Below, piece by piece: positions 17,601-25,175 of a stretch of DNA of 64,000 nucleotides (positions are counted from its first letter, which is position 1; every line of letters starts with the position of its first letter). The notes under the pieces were generated by a model. The model saw nothing but the letters and a program-made list of their open reading frames with translations. It ran no database searches and was not told the origin of the DNA. This stretch comes from Cytophagales bacterium Alg240-R148 (GTDB taxonomy: Bacteria; Bacteroidota; Bacteroidia; Cytophagales; Cyclobacteriaceae), in contig LS999826.1 in assembly GCA_900537185.1 (NCBI GenBank), positions 1,006,672-1,070,671 of the forward strand, read 5' to 3'. The position numbers and the translations under genes were made by a program.

Positions 17601-19109
17601 TCTATTGAAGACTTGGCCCAACTTATTTACGATTTGAAAAATGCAAATCGAAAGGCGCGAATTAATGTGAAATTGGTGTCAGAAGCTGGAGTTGGCACCA
17701 TCGCTGCTGGTGTGGCCAAAGCCAAGGCCGATGTGATTTTGGTGTCTGGATACGATGGCGGAACAGGAGCTTCTCCTATCAGCTCAATTCGACATGCCGG
17801 TTTGCCATGGGAGCTCGGACTTGCAGAAGCACACCAAACCTTGGTGATGAATGGTTTGAGAAACCGAATTGTATTGCAAGCAGATGGGCAGATGAAGACT
17901 GGAAGGGATTTGGCCATTGCTGCGCTATTAGGAGCAGAAGAATGGGGTGTGGCTACCGCAGCCTTGGTAGCCGAAGGGTGTATAATGATGCGAAAGTGCC
18001 ATTTGAATACTTGCCCCGTTGGCATCGCAACACAAGATAAAAATTTGAGGAAACTGTTTACAGGTAAGGCAGAAGATGTTATGAATTTATTCAAGTTCAT
18101 GGCAACAGAATTAAGAGAAGTGATGGCCGCCTTAGGTTTTAGAACAGTAGAAGAAATGGTTGGAAGAGCGGACTTGCTAGAAATGAATCCGGAAGTCCAA
18201 AATTGGAAAACTGAATTGTTGGATCTGTCTCCAGTTCTGGCATCAGCAGGAGGAGACCAACAGGAGCAATTCAACAACATGCAACAAGACCATGAGTTGG
18301 AGCAAGTGCTCGACAGACAATTGATAAAATACGCTTTACCAGCCATTCAGGACAAAACTTCTGTAGAACTGGAACTTCCAATTGAGAATGTAAATAGAAG
18401 CGTAGGGACGATGTTGTCTAATGAAATATCTAAGGTGTACGGGAGCAAAGGTTTGCCAGAAGATACAGCCAGCTTTATTTTTAGAGGATCAGCAGGACAA
18501 AGCTTTGGGGCATTTACGCCAAAAGGAGTCACGTTCCGGTTACTAGGAGAGTCCAATGATTATTTTGGAAAAGGTCTTTCTGGAAGCAAATTGATTGTGC
18601 AACCAGATTGGATGGCAGGAGAAGAAGCCCAGGATCAAATTATAATTGGCAATGTAGCACTAATGGGTGCTACCTCCGGTAAGGTATTTATAAATGGAAT
18701 GGCGGGCGAACGCTTCGCTGTTAGGAATTCAGGCGCATCGGCTGTTGTGGAAGGAGTAGGCGACCATGGTTGTGAGTACATGACAGGTGGTAGGGTTGTA
18801 GTTATTGGCAAAACTGGGAAAAATTTTGCGGCAGGAATGAGCGGCGGCATAGCCTATGTATACGATCCAGAAGATAAGTTTGTAGCCAATTGCAATACAG
18901 ATATGGTTTTGTTTGAACCTGTAAAAGGAGAGGCCGAGAAAGAGTTGACCAATATGTTGAAAGATCATATTGGTTATACGGATAGCAACAAGGCCAAGTG
19001 GATTTTAGGAAATTGGGAAAATGAAAAACACCACTTTATCAAGGTCATACCTGAAGATTATAAAAGGGTGCTAGAGGCAAATGAAAAGGAACTAGTAAAA
19101 GTAGGATAA
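14628..19109 (+). CDS. gltB: Glutamate synthase large subunit
   Basis: 1493 residues, the usual length. The class II glutaminase domain begins after a short propeptide: the catalytic nucleophile is Cys17 in HDSCGIGFIA, exposed after cleavage, with EHRGGCGADGKTGDGAG following. The central and FMN domains include SGEGGEDESRF, GAKPGEGGQLPGHKV and LVSGYDGGTGASP. The 3Fe-4S ligands are C1118, C1124 and C1129 (GCIMMRKCHLNTCPVG). The C-terminal GXGXG beta-helix follows (GSAGQSFGAF, GNVALMGATSG). It converts glutamine and 2-oxoglutarate to two glutamates, with electrons supplied through GltD, encoded two bases downstream. Confidence 0.97.
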   Translation: MKKSNSMYCAQLEHDSCGIGFIANLNGEKEHAIVSDSLKMLANMEHRGGCGADGKTGDGAGVLTQIPFEFLRSELSKKQLDLPSQGEFGTGLVFFHVPDDQLIAVKELMFQTAEKIGLEIFHYRQVPVDIDAVGVTAASTAPLIEQVFIKGASEEVLERKLFIFRKFVEKAIKENFKDSEIYFPSLSGKTIVYKGQFRTDQVDQFYLDLQNDAYKSQFAIIHSRFSTNTFPKWKLAQPFRFIAHNGEINTIRGNVNKMSAKEAFMASDNFTPEELQMIFPVCDPENSDSANLDSIIELLVLSGRSIEETMLLLVPEAWQDNENMDKGMKAFYKYFATIMEPWDGPASISFTDGKKIGARLDRNGLRPSRYCITKSGRVIMSSEAGSLKVPQEDIVFRERLQPGKIFVADLETGKIITDKEVKSWLKKKNPYQQWIRDYRVKLRLIEQPDNKPVLISNGELLAAQKLFGITREDEKKILSAMAESGTEPLGSMGIDAPLAALSENSQHVSSYFKQLFAQVSNPPIDPIRERLVMSLFTQVGKSGNILENDPEHCRQLHISQPVLSWADFENIQRLEDRGFVSAKVYCHFDLSKGETLEAAILKVCEKAEKRINEGANVLILSDKGYSENKVPIPSLLFTGAVHHYLTEKNIRANAGIVVEAGDCWETHHFATLAGYGAAAVYPYMAFDTLENLYNSNAIQQATSLNKAFRNYTKAINYGLLKIMSKMGISTLQSYQSAQIFEIVGLNESVVEQCFKGTVSRIKGLGYDALQKEVMAKHAFAYSTSNYPIEFGGVYQWNRRGEKHLFNPETIHLLQKSTKLNDYQLYKKYAEKINNQGAGPVTLRGLFRFRKAAPVPIEEVETVESIYKRFATGAMSFGSISYEAHSTLAVAMNRIGGKSNSGEGGEDESRFTKKENGDWERSAIKQVASGRFGVTSNYLANAEEIQIKMAQGAKPGEGGQLPGHKVDNWIGRVRNSTPGVGLISPPPHHDIYSIEDLAQLIYDLKNANRKARINVKLVSEAGVGTIAAGVAKAKADVILVSGYDGGTGASPISSIRHAGLPWELGLAEAHQTLVMNGLRNRIVLQADGQMKTGRDLAIAALLGAEEWGVATAALVAEGCIMMRKCHLNTCPVGIATQDKNLRKLFTGKAEDVMNLFKFMATELREVMAALGFRTVEEMVGRADLLEMNPEVQNWKTELLDLSPVLASAGGDQQEQFNNMQQDHELEQVLDRQLIKYALPAIQDKTSVELELPIENVNRSVGTMLSNEISKVYGSKGLPEDTASFIFRGSAGQSFGAFTPKGVTFRLLGESNDYFGKGLSGSKLIVQPDWMAGEEAQDQIIIGNVALMGATSGKVFINGMAGERFAVRNSGASAVVEGVGDHGCEYMTGGRVVVIGKTGKNFAAGMSGGIAYVYDPEDKFVANCNTDMVLFEPVKGEAEKELTNMLKDHIGYTDSNKAKWILGNWENEKHHFIKVIPEDYKRVLEANEKELVKVG

Positions 19110-19111
19110 TT

Positions 19112-20584
19112 ATGGGACAGAAAGACGGATTTTTATTGTATAAAAGAGCACTTCCAAAGAACCAACCTGCGGAAGAACGCATTAAACACAGCCAAGAATT
19201 TTCTACTGAGTTCAATGAAAAGAAAATCAATGAGCAAGCAGCACGCTGTATGGATTGTGGTGTCCCATTTTGTCATTCTGGTTGCCCGTTAGGTAATTTT
19301 ATTCCAGAATTTAACGATGCGGTGTACCAAAAAGACTGGAAGTTGGCCTATCAAATTTTGTCCTCTACAAACAACTTCCCTGAATTTACTGGGCGAATTT
19401 GTCCGGCGCCTTGTGAAGGCTCCTGCGTGTTGGGTTTGAACAACGACCCAGTATCTATTGAAAATATTGAAAAAACAATTGTTGAAAGGGCATTTGTAAA
19501 TGGGTGGATAAAACCAACGGTAGTTGCACATAGAACTGGAAAGAAGGTTGCAGTAGTAGGTTCAGGCCCAGCTGGAATGGCCACTGCCGATCAATTAAAC
19601 AAGGCGGGCCACCAGGTTACAGTTTTTGAAAAATCAGATGAAGTAGGCGGTTTGTTGCGCTATGGTATTCCTGACTTTAAACTGAGCAAAGATGTAGTAG
19701 TAAGAAGGGTGAAATTGATGGAACATGAGGGGGTGGTATTCAAAACGAGCATAGAGATTGGAAAGGACATCAGCATCGGCACTTTAGAAGCTGAGTATGA
19801 CGCGGTAGTACTTACAATAGGTTCCACAGTACCTCGAGACCTTCCCATTAAAGGACGCTCTTTAAAGGGTGTTTACCCTGCAATGGATTTTTTAACTCAA
19901 CACAACAGAAGAGTTTCTAAGAAATACATTGGTTCGAAAGAAGAAATTTGGGTAGAGGGCAAAAATGTAGTGGTTATTGGAGGAGGTGATACAGGTTCGG
20001 ATTGTATTGGGACGTCCAATCGACAAAAAGCGAACAAAATCACCCAAATAGAACTATTAAATAAACCAGGAACTACAAGGGGCACACAAAACCCTTGGCC
20101 AGAATGGCCTATGGTTCTGAAAACTTCCACCTCCCATGAAGAAGGGTGCAACAGAGAATGGGCCATATTAACAAAAGCATTTTTAGGGGACGGAAAGGGC
20201 AATCTTAGGGCAATTGAAACGGTGCATATAGACTGGGAGTTGACCAAGGCAAACGGAGGTACTCTCGTTGAAATTGAAGGTACAGAAGAAGAAATTCCAT
20301 GCAACTTTGTATTCCTTGCCATGGGTTTTGTACATCCGTTTACACAATATTTAGCAGAAGAAGCAGGTTTAGAACTCGATGCAAGAGGCAATATTAAGGC
20401 AGAGTCGTATCAAACCAAAAATGAAAAGATATTTGTTGCAGGAGATGCTCGAAGAGGGCAATCCCTTGTAGTTTGGGCGATTTCTGAAGGAAGAGAAGCA
20501 GCTAAAAAAGTGGATGAATTTCTTGTTGAAAGAACTGGATCCGTTTTGGCTTCTAAAGATAAAGCGTATATCCATACCGCTTAA
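19112..20584 (+). CDS. gltD: Glutamate synthase small subunit
   Basis: 490 residues. The N-terminal ferredoxin-like domain has two cysteine sets for 4Fe-4S clusters: C46, C49, C54, C58 and C97, C101, C105. FAD binding is at VVGSGPAGMATADQL and NADPH binding at VVIGGGDTGSDCIG; EVGGLLRYGIPDFKL is typical of the family. It oxidises NAD(P)H and passes electrons to GltB. It starts two bases after gltB stops, so they are co-translated, and ends at a terminator. Confidence 0.97.
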   Translation: MGQKDGFLLYKRALPKNQPAEERIKHSQEFSTEFNEKKINEQAARCMDCGVPFCHSGCPLGNFIPEFNDAVYQKDWKLAYQILSSTNNFPEFTGRICPAPCEGSCVLGLNNDPVSIENIEKTIVERAFVNGWIKPTVVAHRTGKKVAVVGSGPAGMATADQLNKAGHQVTVFEKSDEVGGLLRYGIPDFKLSKDVVVRRVKLMEHEGVVFKTSIEIGKDISIGTLEAEYDAVVLTIGSTVPRDLPIKGRSLKGVYPAMDFLTQHNRRVSKKYIGSKEEIWVEGKNVVVIGGGDTGSDCIGTSNRQKANKITQIELLNKPGTTRGTQNPWPEWPMVLKTSTSHEEGCNREWAILTKAFLGDGKGNLRAIETVHIDWELTKANGGTLVEIEGTEEEIPCNFVFLAMGFVHPFTQYLAEEAGLELDARGNIKAESYQTKNEKIFVAGDARRGQSLVVWAISEGREAAKKVDEFLVERTGSVLASKDKAYIHTA

Positions 20585-20613
20585 AGAGCACAGGGTGTAT
20601 TTTGAGTTGAAAT

Positions 20614-20653
20614 GCCCCGGTTGGGTTCTCCCTTCCGGGGCTTTCTATTTTTT
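20614..20653 (+). terminator. Intrinsic terminator of gltBD
   Basis: GCCCCGG / CCGGGGC stem with a 14-base loop, followed by TTTCTATTTTTT, 30 bases after the gltD stop. Confidence 0.8.
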
Positions 20654-20687
20654 GAAACTTTGATTACTTTTATTCAAAGTAAAAACC

Positions 20688-21191
20688 ATGAACGAAAGAA
20701 TAACAGTTCTGATAGAGCAATTGGGCCTGGAACCCCATCCCGAAGGTGGCTTTTATAAAGAAAGTTATAGGAGCGATAATACAATCCCAATGGCAGCCAT
20801 GCAAGGGGTTTTTTCTGGGGATAGGGCGTATGGTACCAGCATATATTTTTTATTGACAGCTGATAATTTTTCGGCATTCCATAGAATCAAACAAGATGAG
20901 ATTTGGCACCACTATGAAGGAGGAACTTTGGAAGTGCATGAGATAGACCCCCAAGGGCGTTATAGTTGTTACAAGGTGGGTAAGCACCTTTTGAATGGGG
21001 AGACACCGCAGCGGATGGTGCCTGCCGGAAGTTGGTTTGCTTCTTGTGTTGCTCCTGGAGTTGACTATGCATTGACGGGGTGTACTGTATCTCCTGGTTT
21101 CGATTTTGATGATTTTGAATTGGCAAATCGAAATGAGTTGATCGCCCAATTCCCTGAAAATAAACAGATTATAACAGAGTTAACGCGCTAG
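20688..21191 (+). CDS. Cupin-fold protein, DUF985 family
   Basis: 167 residues, single compact domain. LGLEPHPEGGFYKESYRS at the N-terminus and SWFASCVAPGVDYALTGCTVSPGFDFDDFEL at the C-terminus are characteristic of the DUF985 cupins (RmlC-like). YGTSIYFLLTADNFSAFHR and EIWHHYEGG supply candidate cupin metal or substrate residues. No enzymatic function is established for the family. It stands alone between the gltBD terminator and the phhA attenuator region. Confidence 0.82.
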   Translation: MNERITVLIEQLGLEPHPEGGFYKESYRSDNTIPMAAMQGVFSGDRAYGTSIYFLLTADNFSAFHRIKQDEIWHHYEGGTLEVHEIDPQGRYSCYKVGKHLLNGETPQRMVPAGSWFASCVAPGVDYALTGCTVSPGFDFDDFELANRNELIAQFPENKQIITELTR

Positions 21192-21297
21192 GCAATACCA
21201 TAACAACCAATGTGCATAGTTGGTAAACTAGATCCGAAAATAAGTAAGTTCTTAAATATGATTTTGTTTTTACGTCAAATGTAATTATCATTGCAGC

Positions 21298-21378
21298 ATG
21301 AATACAATGAACAACACGTATTATTATTACTATTATCGAAACTCCATTTCGGGAATAGTCGGGTGTGTTCATGATTAA
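21298..21378 (+). CDS. Tyrosine-rich leader peptide of the phhA attenuator
   Basis: A 26-codon frame, MNTMNNT followed by six consecutive Tyr codons (21319-21336; TAT TAT TAT TAC TAT TAT), then RNSISGIVGCVHD and TAA. It lies 81 bases before the start of phenylalanine hydroxylase, whose product is tyrosine, and just upstream of a terminator with an alternative fold. This is the design of an amino-acid-sensing leader peptide: ribosome stalling at the Tyr codons when charged tRNA-Tyr is scarce. The peptide itself probably has no other role. No strong ribosome binding site is visible, as usual in this phylum. Confidence 0.8.
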   Translation: MNTMNNTYYYYYYRNSISGIVGCVHD

Positions 21379-21439
21379 AAAGAAAAAAATCATTTTATAT
21401 ATCAAAGTCTGATTCCGAAAGGTATCAGACTTTTTTTTT
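21337..21439 (+). promoter_or_regulatory. Attenuator: competing hairpins and terminator before phhA
   Basis: Three mutually exclusive pairings are visible. Region 1 CGAAA (21337-21341) pairs with region 2 TTTCG (21347-21351). Region 2 extended, CCaTTTCGGGA (21344-21354, A bulged, one G-U), pairs with region 3 TTCCGAAAGG (21413-21422), an antiterminator. Region 3 also lies inside the terminator stem AAAGTCTGAT (21404-21413) / ATCAGACTTT (21424-21433), whose apex is CC-GAAA-GG, followed by nine T. A ribosome held at the Tyr codons just before region 1 would cover it, free region 2 and permit read-through into phhA. The structure is read by eye; the mechanism is inferred. Confidence 0.75.
21404..21439 (+). 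terminator. Attenuator terminator hairpin upstream of phhA
   Basis: 10-bp stem AAAGTCTGAT / ATCAGACTTT with an inner CC-GAAA-GG cap and a T9 tract. It lies between a leader peptide and the phhA start, so it can only act to stop transcription before phhA. Confidence 0.88.
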
Positions 21440-21459
21440 GTCTAAAAATTACAAAACCA

Positions 21460-22200
21460 ATGCAAGAATTTATCGAACAAACCTACAGTGAATACACCGA
21501 AGAAGACCAGAAAGTTTGGTCCGTACTTTTTAATAGACAAATGGATAATTTGCCCAAAATGGCAAGTGATGCTTTTATCCAAGGGTTGGAGAAAATTAAA
21601 TTTGGGCCGGATCGAATTCCTGATTTTAAGGAAACCAATATGCATTTAGGGAAATGCACGGGTTGGCAGGTGGTTGCGGTACCAGGAATCGTAGAAGACC
21701 AAACCTTCTTTCAGCTGCTATCTGAAAAAAAGTTTCCAGCTACTACTTGGGTAAGGAAAATGTCGGAATTAGATTATTTGGAAGAACCCGATATGTTTCA
21801 CGACGTTTTTGGACATATTCCATTGTTGACAGACCAACACTTTGTTGGGTTCCTTAAAAAAATGGGAGAATTAGGACTCAAATACTTGGGTAATGAAAGA
21901 GCCATTGATATTTTATCCAGGATATATTGGTTTACTATTGAATTTGGTTTGATTAAAGAATCCGAGGGCAATAGAATTTATGGAGCAGGTATTTTGTCTT
22001 CCTCTGGAGAATCAAAATACTCTTTAAGTGGTGCTCCGCAATATTTTGATTTTGACGTAAGAAAGATCCTACACACTACCTACCGAAAAGACAAGTTCCA
22101 GGAGATGTACTTTTTTATAGATTCGTACGAAAGCTTGTACAATAGCATCGAAGAAATTGAAATCGTTTTAGAAGAGATGGTTTCAGGAGAATTGGTATAA
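21460..22200 (+). CDS. phhA: Phenylalanine 4-monooxygenase
   Basis: 246 residues, typical of monomeric bacterial phenylalanine hydroxylases with only the catalytic domain. The non-haem iron ligands are His114 and His119 in FHDVFGHIP and Glu161 in YWFTIEFGL. Other family segments are TGWQVVAVPG, FPATTWVR and GAGILSSSGE. It hydroxylates Phe to Tyr with O2 and a tetrahydropterin, for tyrosine supply or Phe breakdown. The upstream Tyr-codon leader and terminator imply induction on tyrosine limitation, which favours a biosynthetic role. No pterin dehydratase gene is adjacent. Confidence 0.95.
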   Translation: MQEFIEQTYSEYTEEDQKVWSVLFNRQMDNLPKMASDAFIQGLEKIKFGPDRIPDFKETNMHLGKCTGWQVVAVPGIVEDQTFFQLLSEKKFPATTWVRKMSELDYLEEPDMFHDVFGHIPLLTDQHFVGFLKKMGELGLKYLGNERAIDILSRIYWFTIEFGLIKESEGNRIYGAGILSSSGESKYSLSGAPQYFDFDVRKILHTTYRKDKFQEMYFFIDSYESLYNSIEEIEIVLEEMVSGELV

Positions 22201-22230
22201 AAAAAAGCCGATTCTCAAAGAATCGGCTTT
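22199..22230. terminator. Bidirectional terminator between phhA and the E2 gene
   Basis: 12-bp stem AAAGCCGATTCT / AGAATCGGCTTT with a CAA loop. The stronger T tract is on the minus strand (end of the E2 gene); the plus-strand side has only TTTAGTGTTTTA. Confidence 0.85.
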
Positions 22231-22240
22231 AGTGTTTTAT

Positions 22241-23563
22241 TTAGTAGAGTGGCCTAGAAGCTTCAAACCTTTCTAAGTAATCTGCAACACGACGCACCAT
22301 CATGCCTCCCAATGCTCCATCTACTACTCTGTGGTCGTAAGAGTGGGATAAGAACATTTTATGGCGAATGGCAATGGCATCGCCATTTGGTGTTTCAATT
22401 ACAGAAGGTTTCTTCTGGATTGCCCCCAAAGCCATGATGCCAACTTGTGGTTGCATGATGATTGGAGTGCCCATCACATTCCCAAAAGAACCTACATTGG
22501 AAATAGTAAACGTTCCGCCTGAAAGTTCATCTGGTTTGATTTTATTTTCTCTAGCTCTTCTGGCCAAATCGTTAACCTTTTTAGCCAAACCTACTAGGTT
22601 GTACATGTCAGCCTGTTTAATAACTGGCACTATTAAATTACCACTAGGTAGTGCAACGGCCAGTCCAATATTGATGTCGCGTTTCTTGATGATTTTGTCA
22701 CCTGCCACAGACACATTGATCATTGGGTAGTCCTTAATTGCCTTCACCACCGCTTCAATAAAAATTGGGGTAAAAGTAAGGTTGTCTCCTTCTTTGGATT
22801 TAAATTCTTGTTTGTTTTTGTTTCTCCAAGAAACAATATTGCTAACATCGGCTTCAACAAATGAAGTTACGTGAGGTGATATGCGTTTAGAATCTACCAT
22901 TCTTTCTGCTATCATTTTCCTCATTCTATCCATTTCAATTATTTCGTCTCCTGGGTTAAGAGAAACTGGAACTTCCTGAGTAGCTACTGGCGCTTGGGTT
23001 GGTGCGCTAACGGCCGTATTGCTGGCTGCCGGGGTTACAACTTCCGCAGGTACCGGAGTGCCTGCCGCTCTGTTGGCAACGTAACTTAAAATATCTTTTT
23101 TGGTAACACGGCCATCTTTTCCCGTGCCAGGAACTCGTTCAAGTTCGGCCATCGCAATTTTCTCTTCCTTTGCTATGTTCATAACCAAAGGAGAGTAGAA
23201 ACGATCGGATTCTATAGGTGCCGCAGTTCCATTGGACTCAGTAGCCACTGCTGCTGTTTCTTTGGCAGGTACGGTTTCAACCGAGGCTGCTACTGGAGCT
23301 GCTACCGTTGCATCGCCTTCCCCTTCGATAGCAATAATGGCGATTGGTTTTCCAACCGGAATAACGTCTCCTTCTTTTGCTAAGATTTCTTTCAAGATGC
23401 CACCGTGCGTTGTCGGTACTTCTGTGTCTACTTTGTCCGTGGCAACTTCCAATATTGATTCGTCTTGATCAATAGCATCCCCTTCAGCTTTTAGCCAGGT
23501 TAGCACGGTTGCCTCAATAATACTTTCGCCCATTTTGGGCATTAACAATTCAACTAATGCCAT
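22241..23563 (-). CDS. Dihydrolipoyl acyltransferase (2-oxo acid dehydrogenase E2)
   Basis: 440 residues. N-terminal lipoyl domain with lipoylated Lys44 (ATDKVDTEV), an Ala/Pro/Thr-rich linker, a peripheral-subunit (E3/E1) binding domain at ~130-165 (SPLVMNIAKEEKI ... GTGKDGRVTKKDI), a second Ala/Pro linker, and the catalytic acyltransferase domain with the active-site motif SHSYDHRVVDGALGG. It transfers an acyl group from lipoyl to CoA in a pyruvate, branched-chain or 2-oxoglutarate complex. One lipoyl domain and the sequence style suggest branched-chain or generic E2, not settled. No E1 or E3 gene is adjacent. A minus-strand TAAATTTG at 23602-23595 is a possible -7 element. Confidence 0.88.
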   Translation of the reverse strand: MALVELLMPKMGESIIEATVLTWLKAEGDAIDQDESILEVATDKVDTEVPTTHGGILKEILAKEGDVIPVGKPIAIIAIEGEGDATVAAPVAASVETVPAKETAAVATESNGTAAPIESDRFYSPLVMNIAKEEKIAMAELERVPGTGKDGRVTKKDILSYVANRAAGTPVPAEVVTPAASNTAVSAPTQAPVATQEVPVSLNPGDEIIEMDRMRKMIAERMVDSKRISPHVTSFVEADVSNIVSWRNKNKQEFKSKEGDNLTFTPIFIEAVVKAIKDYPMINVSVAGDKIIKKRDINIGLAVALPSGNLIVPVIKQADMYNLVGLAKKVNDLARRARENKIKPDELSGGTFTISNVGSFGNVMGTPIIMQPQVGIMALGAIQKKPSVIETPNGDAIAIRHKMFLSHSYDHRVVDGALGGMMVRRVADYLERFEASRPLY

Positions 23564-23808
23564 AATTGTGTTTGTGTTCGGTCTGTAATCTATACAAATT
23601 TAGCATTTTCAATTTAATTTATCAGCTTATATTAGATTATTCGCTTTTATTGAAAAATGTTATTGTAACTAGTTGTTTGTCAATGTTTTAAGTGTTGGTT
23701 TGGTGTATTTGTAAATGAGCAGAATTAAATTTGATAACTCAGTGATTCGAAGGATTTAATTTGGCAAAAGTGTGTGAAATGTTATATAAGATTTTGATTG
23801 GCCCTGCC

Positions 23809-25062
23809 TCACAAGGTTTGGTTGAGATGTCTTCTAATAAGATCGAGTGTTTTTACCGCAGTTGCTTGGATGTTCACCATCCTATTTTTTCCTAGTTGCA
23901 AAAGTCTGGTCTCTACGCCTGCATCGTGGGCTAGGGCAATCCAAATGGTGCCAACTGGTTTTTCTGCTGAACCACCATCCGGCCCGGCAATGCCACTTGT
24001 TGCTACACCAAAAGAAGTCTTCATTTTTTCTTTTATGCCAGATGCCATTTCAATGACAGTAGCTTCACTTACAGCACCGTGTGCTTGGAGGGTGTGGGGA
24101 TCTACCCCTAAGATGTTTTCTTTTTGTTGGTTGTCGTACGCCACAACAGATCCTTGGAAGTATTCCGAACTTCCCGGTATGGAAGTGATCAAATGTGCCA
24201 AATAGCCACCAGTGCAACTTTCTGCAGTAGCCAACGTTTTTTTATGTTCTTTTAAAAGAGAGCCAACTGCCGATTCCATGGTGTCCCCGTTAAATCCAAA
24301 TATGTAGGGTGCAATTATAGGGGTAACAGCGCTTATTTCCTTTTCGACTAGATCCACTAAAGCCGCTCTGTCAGTTCCTACAGCAGTAAGCCTTAGTTTC
24401 ACTTGGCCAATACTAGGCAAGTAGGCCAAAGCAACGTTCTTGGGTAAATGTGCTTCCCAATTTTTTATCATTTCAGCCAAATAAGATTCTCCTTTGCCAA
24501 TGGTTTTGATCACTTTGTGGTAAATCGTAGGCAATACATATTTTTTTTCAAGCCTAGGAATAACTTCCTTTTCAATGAGAGCTTCCATTTCATAAGGAAC
24601 ACCGGGTAAAGATATAAAAGTAGTTGTGCCTTTATCGAACCACATACCTGGAGCAGAACCTAAATGGTTGGTCAGCATTTTACAAGCGGTAGGTAAGGCG
24701 GCTTGTTGTTTGTTGGTTTCGGTTAATTCATAGCCACGGCTTTCAAACATTTTGGTTAAATGTTGGAGCCCCTCCGAGTGCATTTCAATGGGGCAGTCAA
24801 AGTATTCTGCCAGACAGGGCTTGGTTAAATCGTCATTGGTTGGTCCCAATCCCCCCGTTATAATAATTATATCTGCCCGTTCTTCAGCTTCTTTGAAGGT
24901 GCGCATCATGGTAGATTTAATATCGCCAATAGAAGTTTTTTGCACTACTTTTACCCCCAGGCTATCCAATTTATCAGATATAAATTTACTGTTGGTATCC
25001 AGGATTTGACCATATAAAATTTCATCTCCAATGGTCAATATTTCTGCAGTGGTTATTTTCAT
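23809..25062 (-). CDS. cinA: CinA-family protein / nicotinamide-nucleotide amidase
   Basis: 417 residues from the ATG at 25062 (MKITTAEILTIGDE); a longer frame adds 13 unconserved residues. The N-terminal MoCF-like domain has GDEILYGQILDTNS and IIITGGLGPTNDD. The C-terminal CinA domain has TLATAESCTGGYLAHLIT, FQGSVVAYDN and ATSGIAGPDGGS, the NMN deamidase active-site region. It recycles NMN to nicotinate mononucleotide, and the N-terminal domain can hydrolyse ADP-ribose in some members. The 245-base gap to the downstream E2 gene holds no gene that I can see. Confidence 0.93.
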   Translation of the reverse strand: MKITTAEILTIGDEILYGQILDTNSKFISDKLDSLGVKVVQKTSIGDIKSTMMRTFKEAEERADIIIITGGLGPTNDDLTKPCLAEYFDCPIEMHSEGLQHLTKMFESRGYELTETNKQQAALPTACKMLTNHLGSAPGMWFDKGTTTFISLPGVPYEMEALIEKEVIPRLEKKYVLPTIYHKVIKTIGKGESYLAEMIKNWEAHLPKNVALAYLPSIGQVKLRLTAVGTDRAALVDLVEKEISAVTPIIAPYIFGFNGDTMESAVGSLLKEHKKTLATAESCTGGYLAHLITSIPGSSEYFQGSVVAYDNQQKENILGVDPHTLQAHGAVSEATVIEMASGIKEKMKTSFGVATSGIAGPDGGSAEKPVGTIWIALAHDAGVETRLLQLGKNRMVNIQATAVKTLDLIRRHLNQTL

Positions 25063-25126
25063 AGGACTGTACTTAAAAATGAGCTTGATTTTAACTGTCA
25101 CAATATTAGTGTTTTTACGAATTTAT

Positions 25127-25154
25127 TTTGATCTTTTTATCAACTTTACCTTTG
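25127..25154 (+). promoter_or_regulatory. Candidate promoter of the outer-membrane protein gene
   Basis: TTTG (25127-25130), 16-base spacer, exact -7 TACCTTTG (25147-25154). Predicted start ~25161, 15 bases before the ATG. The spacer is slightly short. Confidence 0.45.
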
Positions 25155-25175
25155 GAACACTTTAATCTTAAAAAG

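Noticed and set aside
17627..18346. 239-codon minus-strand frame inside gltB
   Set aside because: Antisense shadow of a highly conserved gltB region; no recognisable domain, and start is not preceded by promoter-like sequence.
19897..20391. 164-codon minus-strand frame inside gltD
   Set aside because: Antisense shadow of gltD with low-complexity Ser/Pro content.
21169..21405. 78-codon minus-strand frame over the phhA leader
   Set aside because: Covers the leader and the end of the cupin gene; composition is what the reverse of A/T-rich leader DNA gives, and the plus-strand attenuator explains the region.
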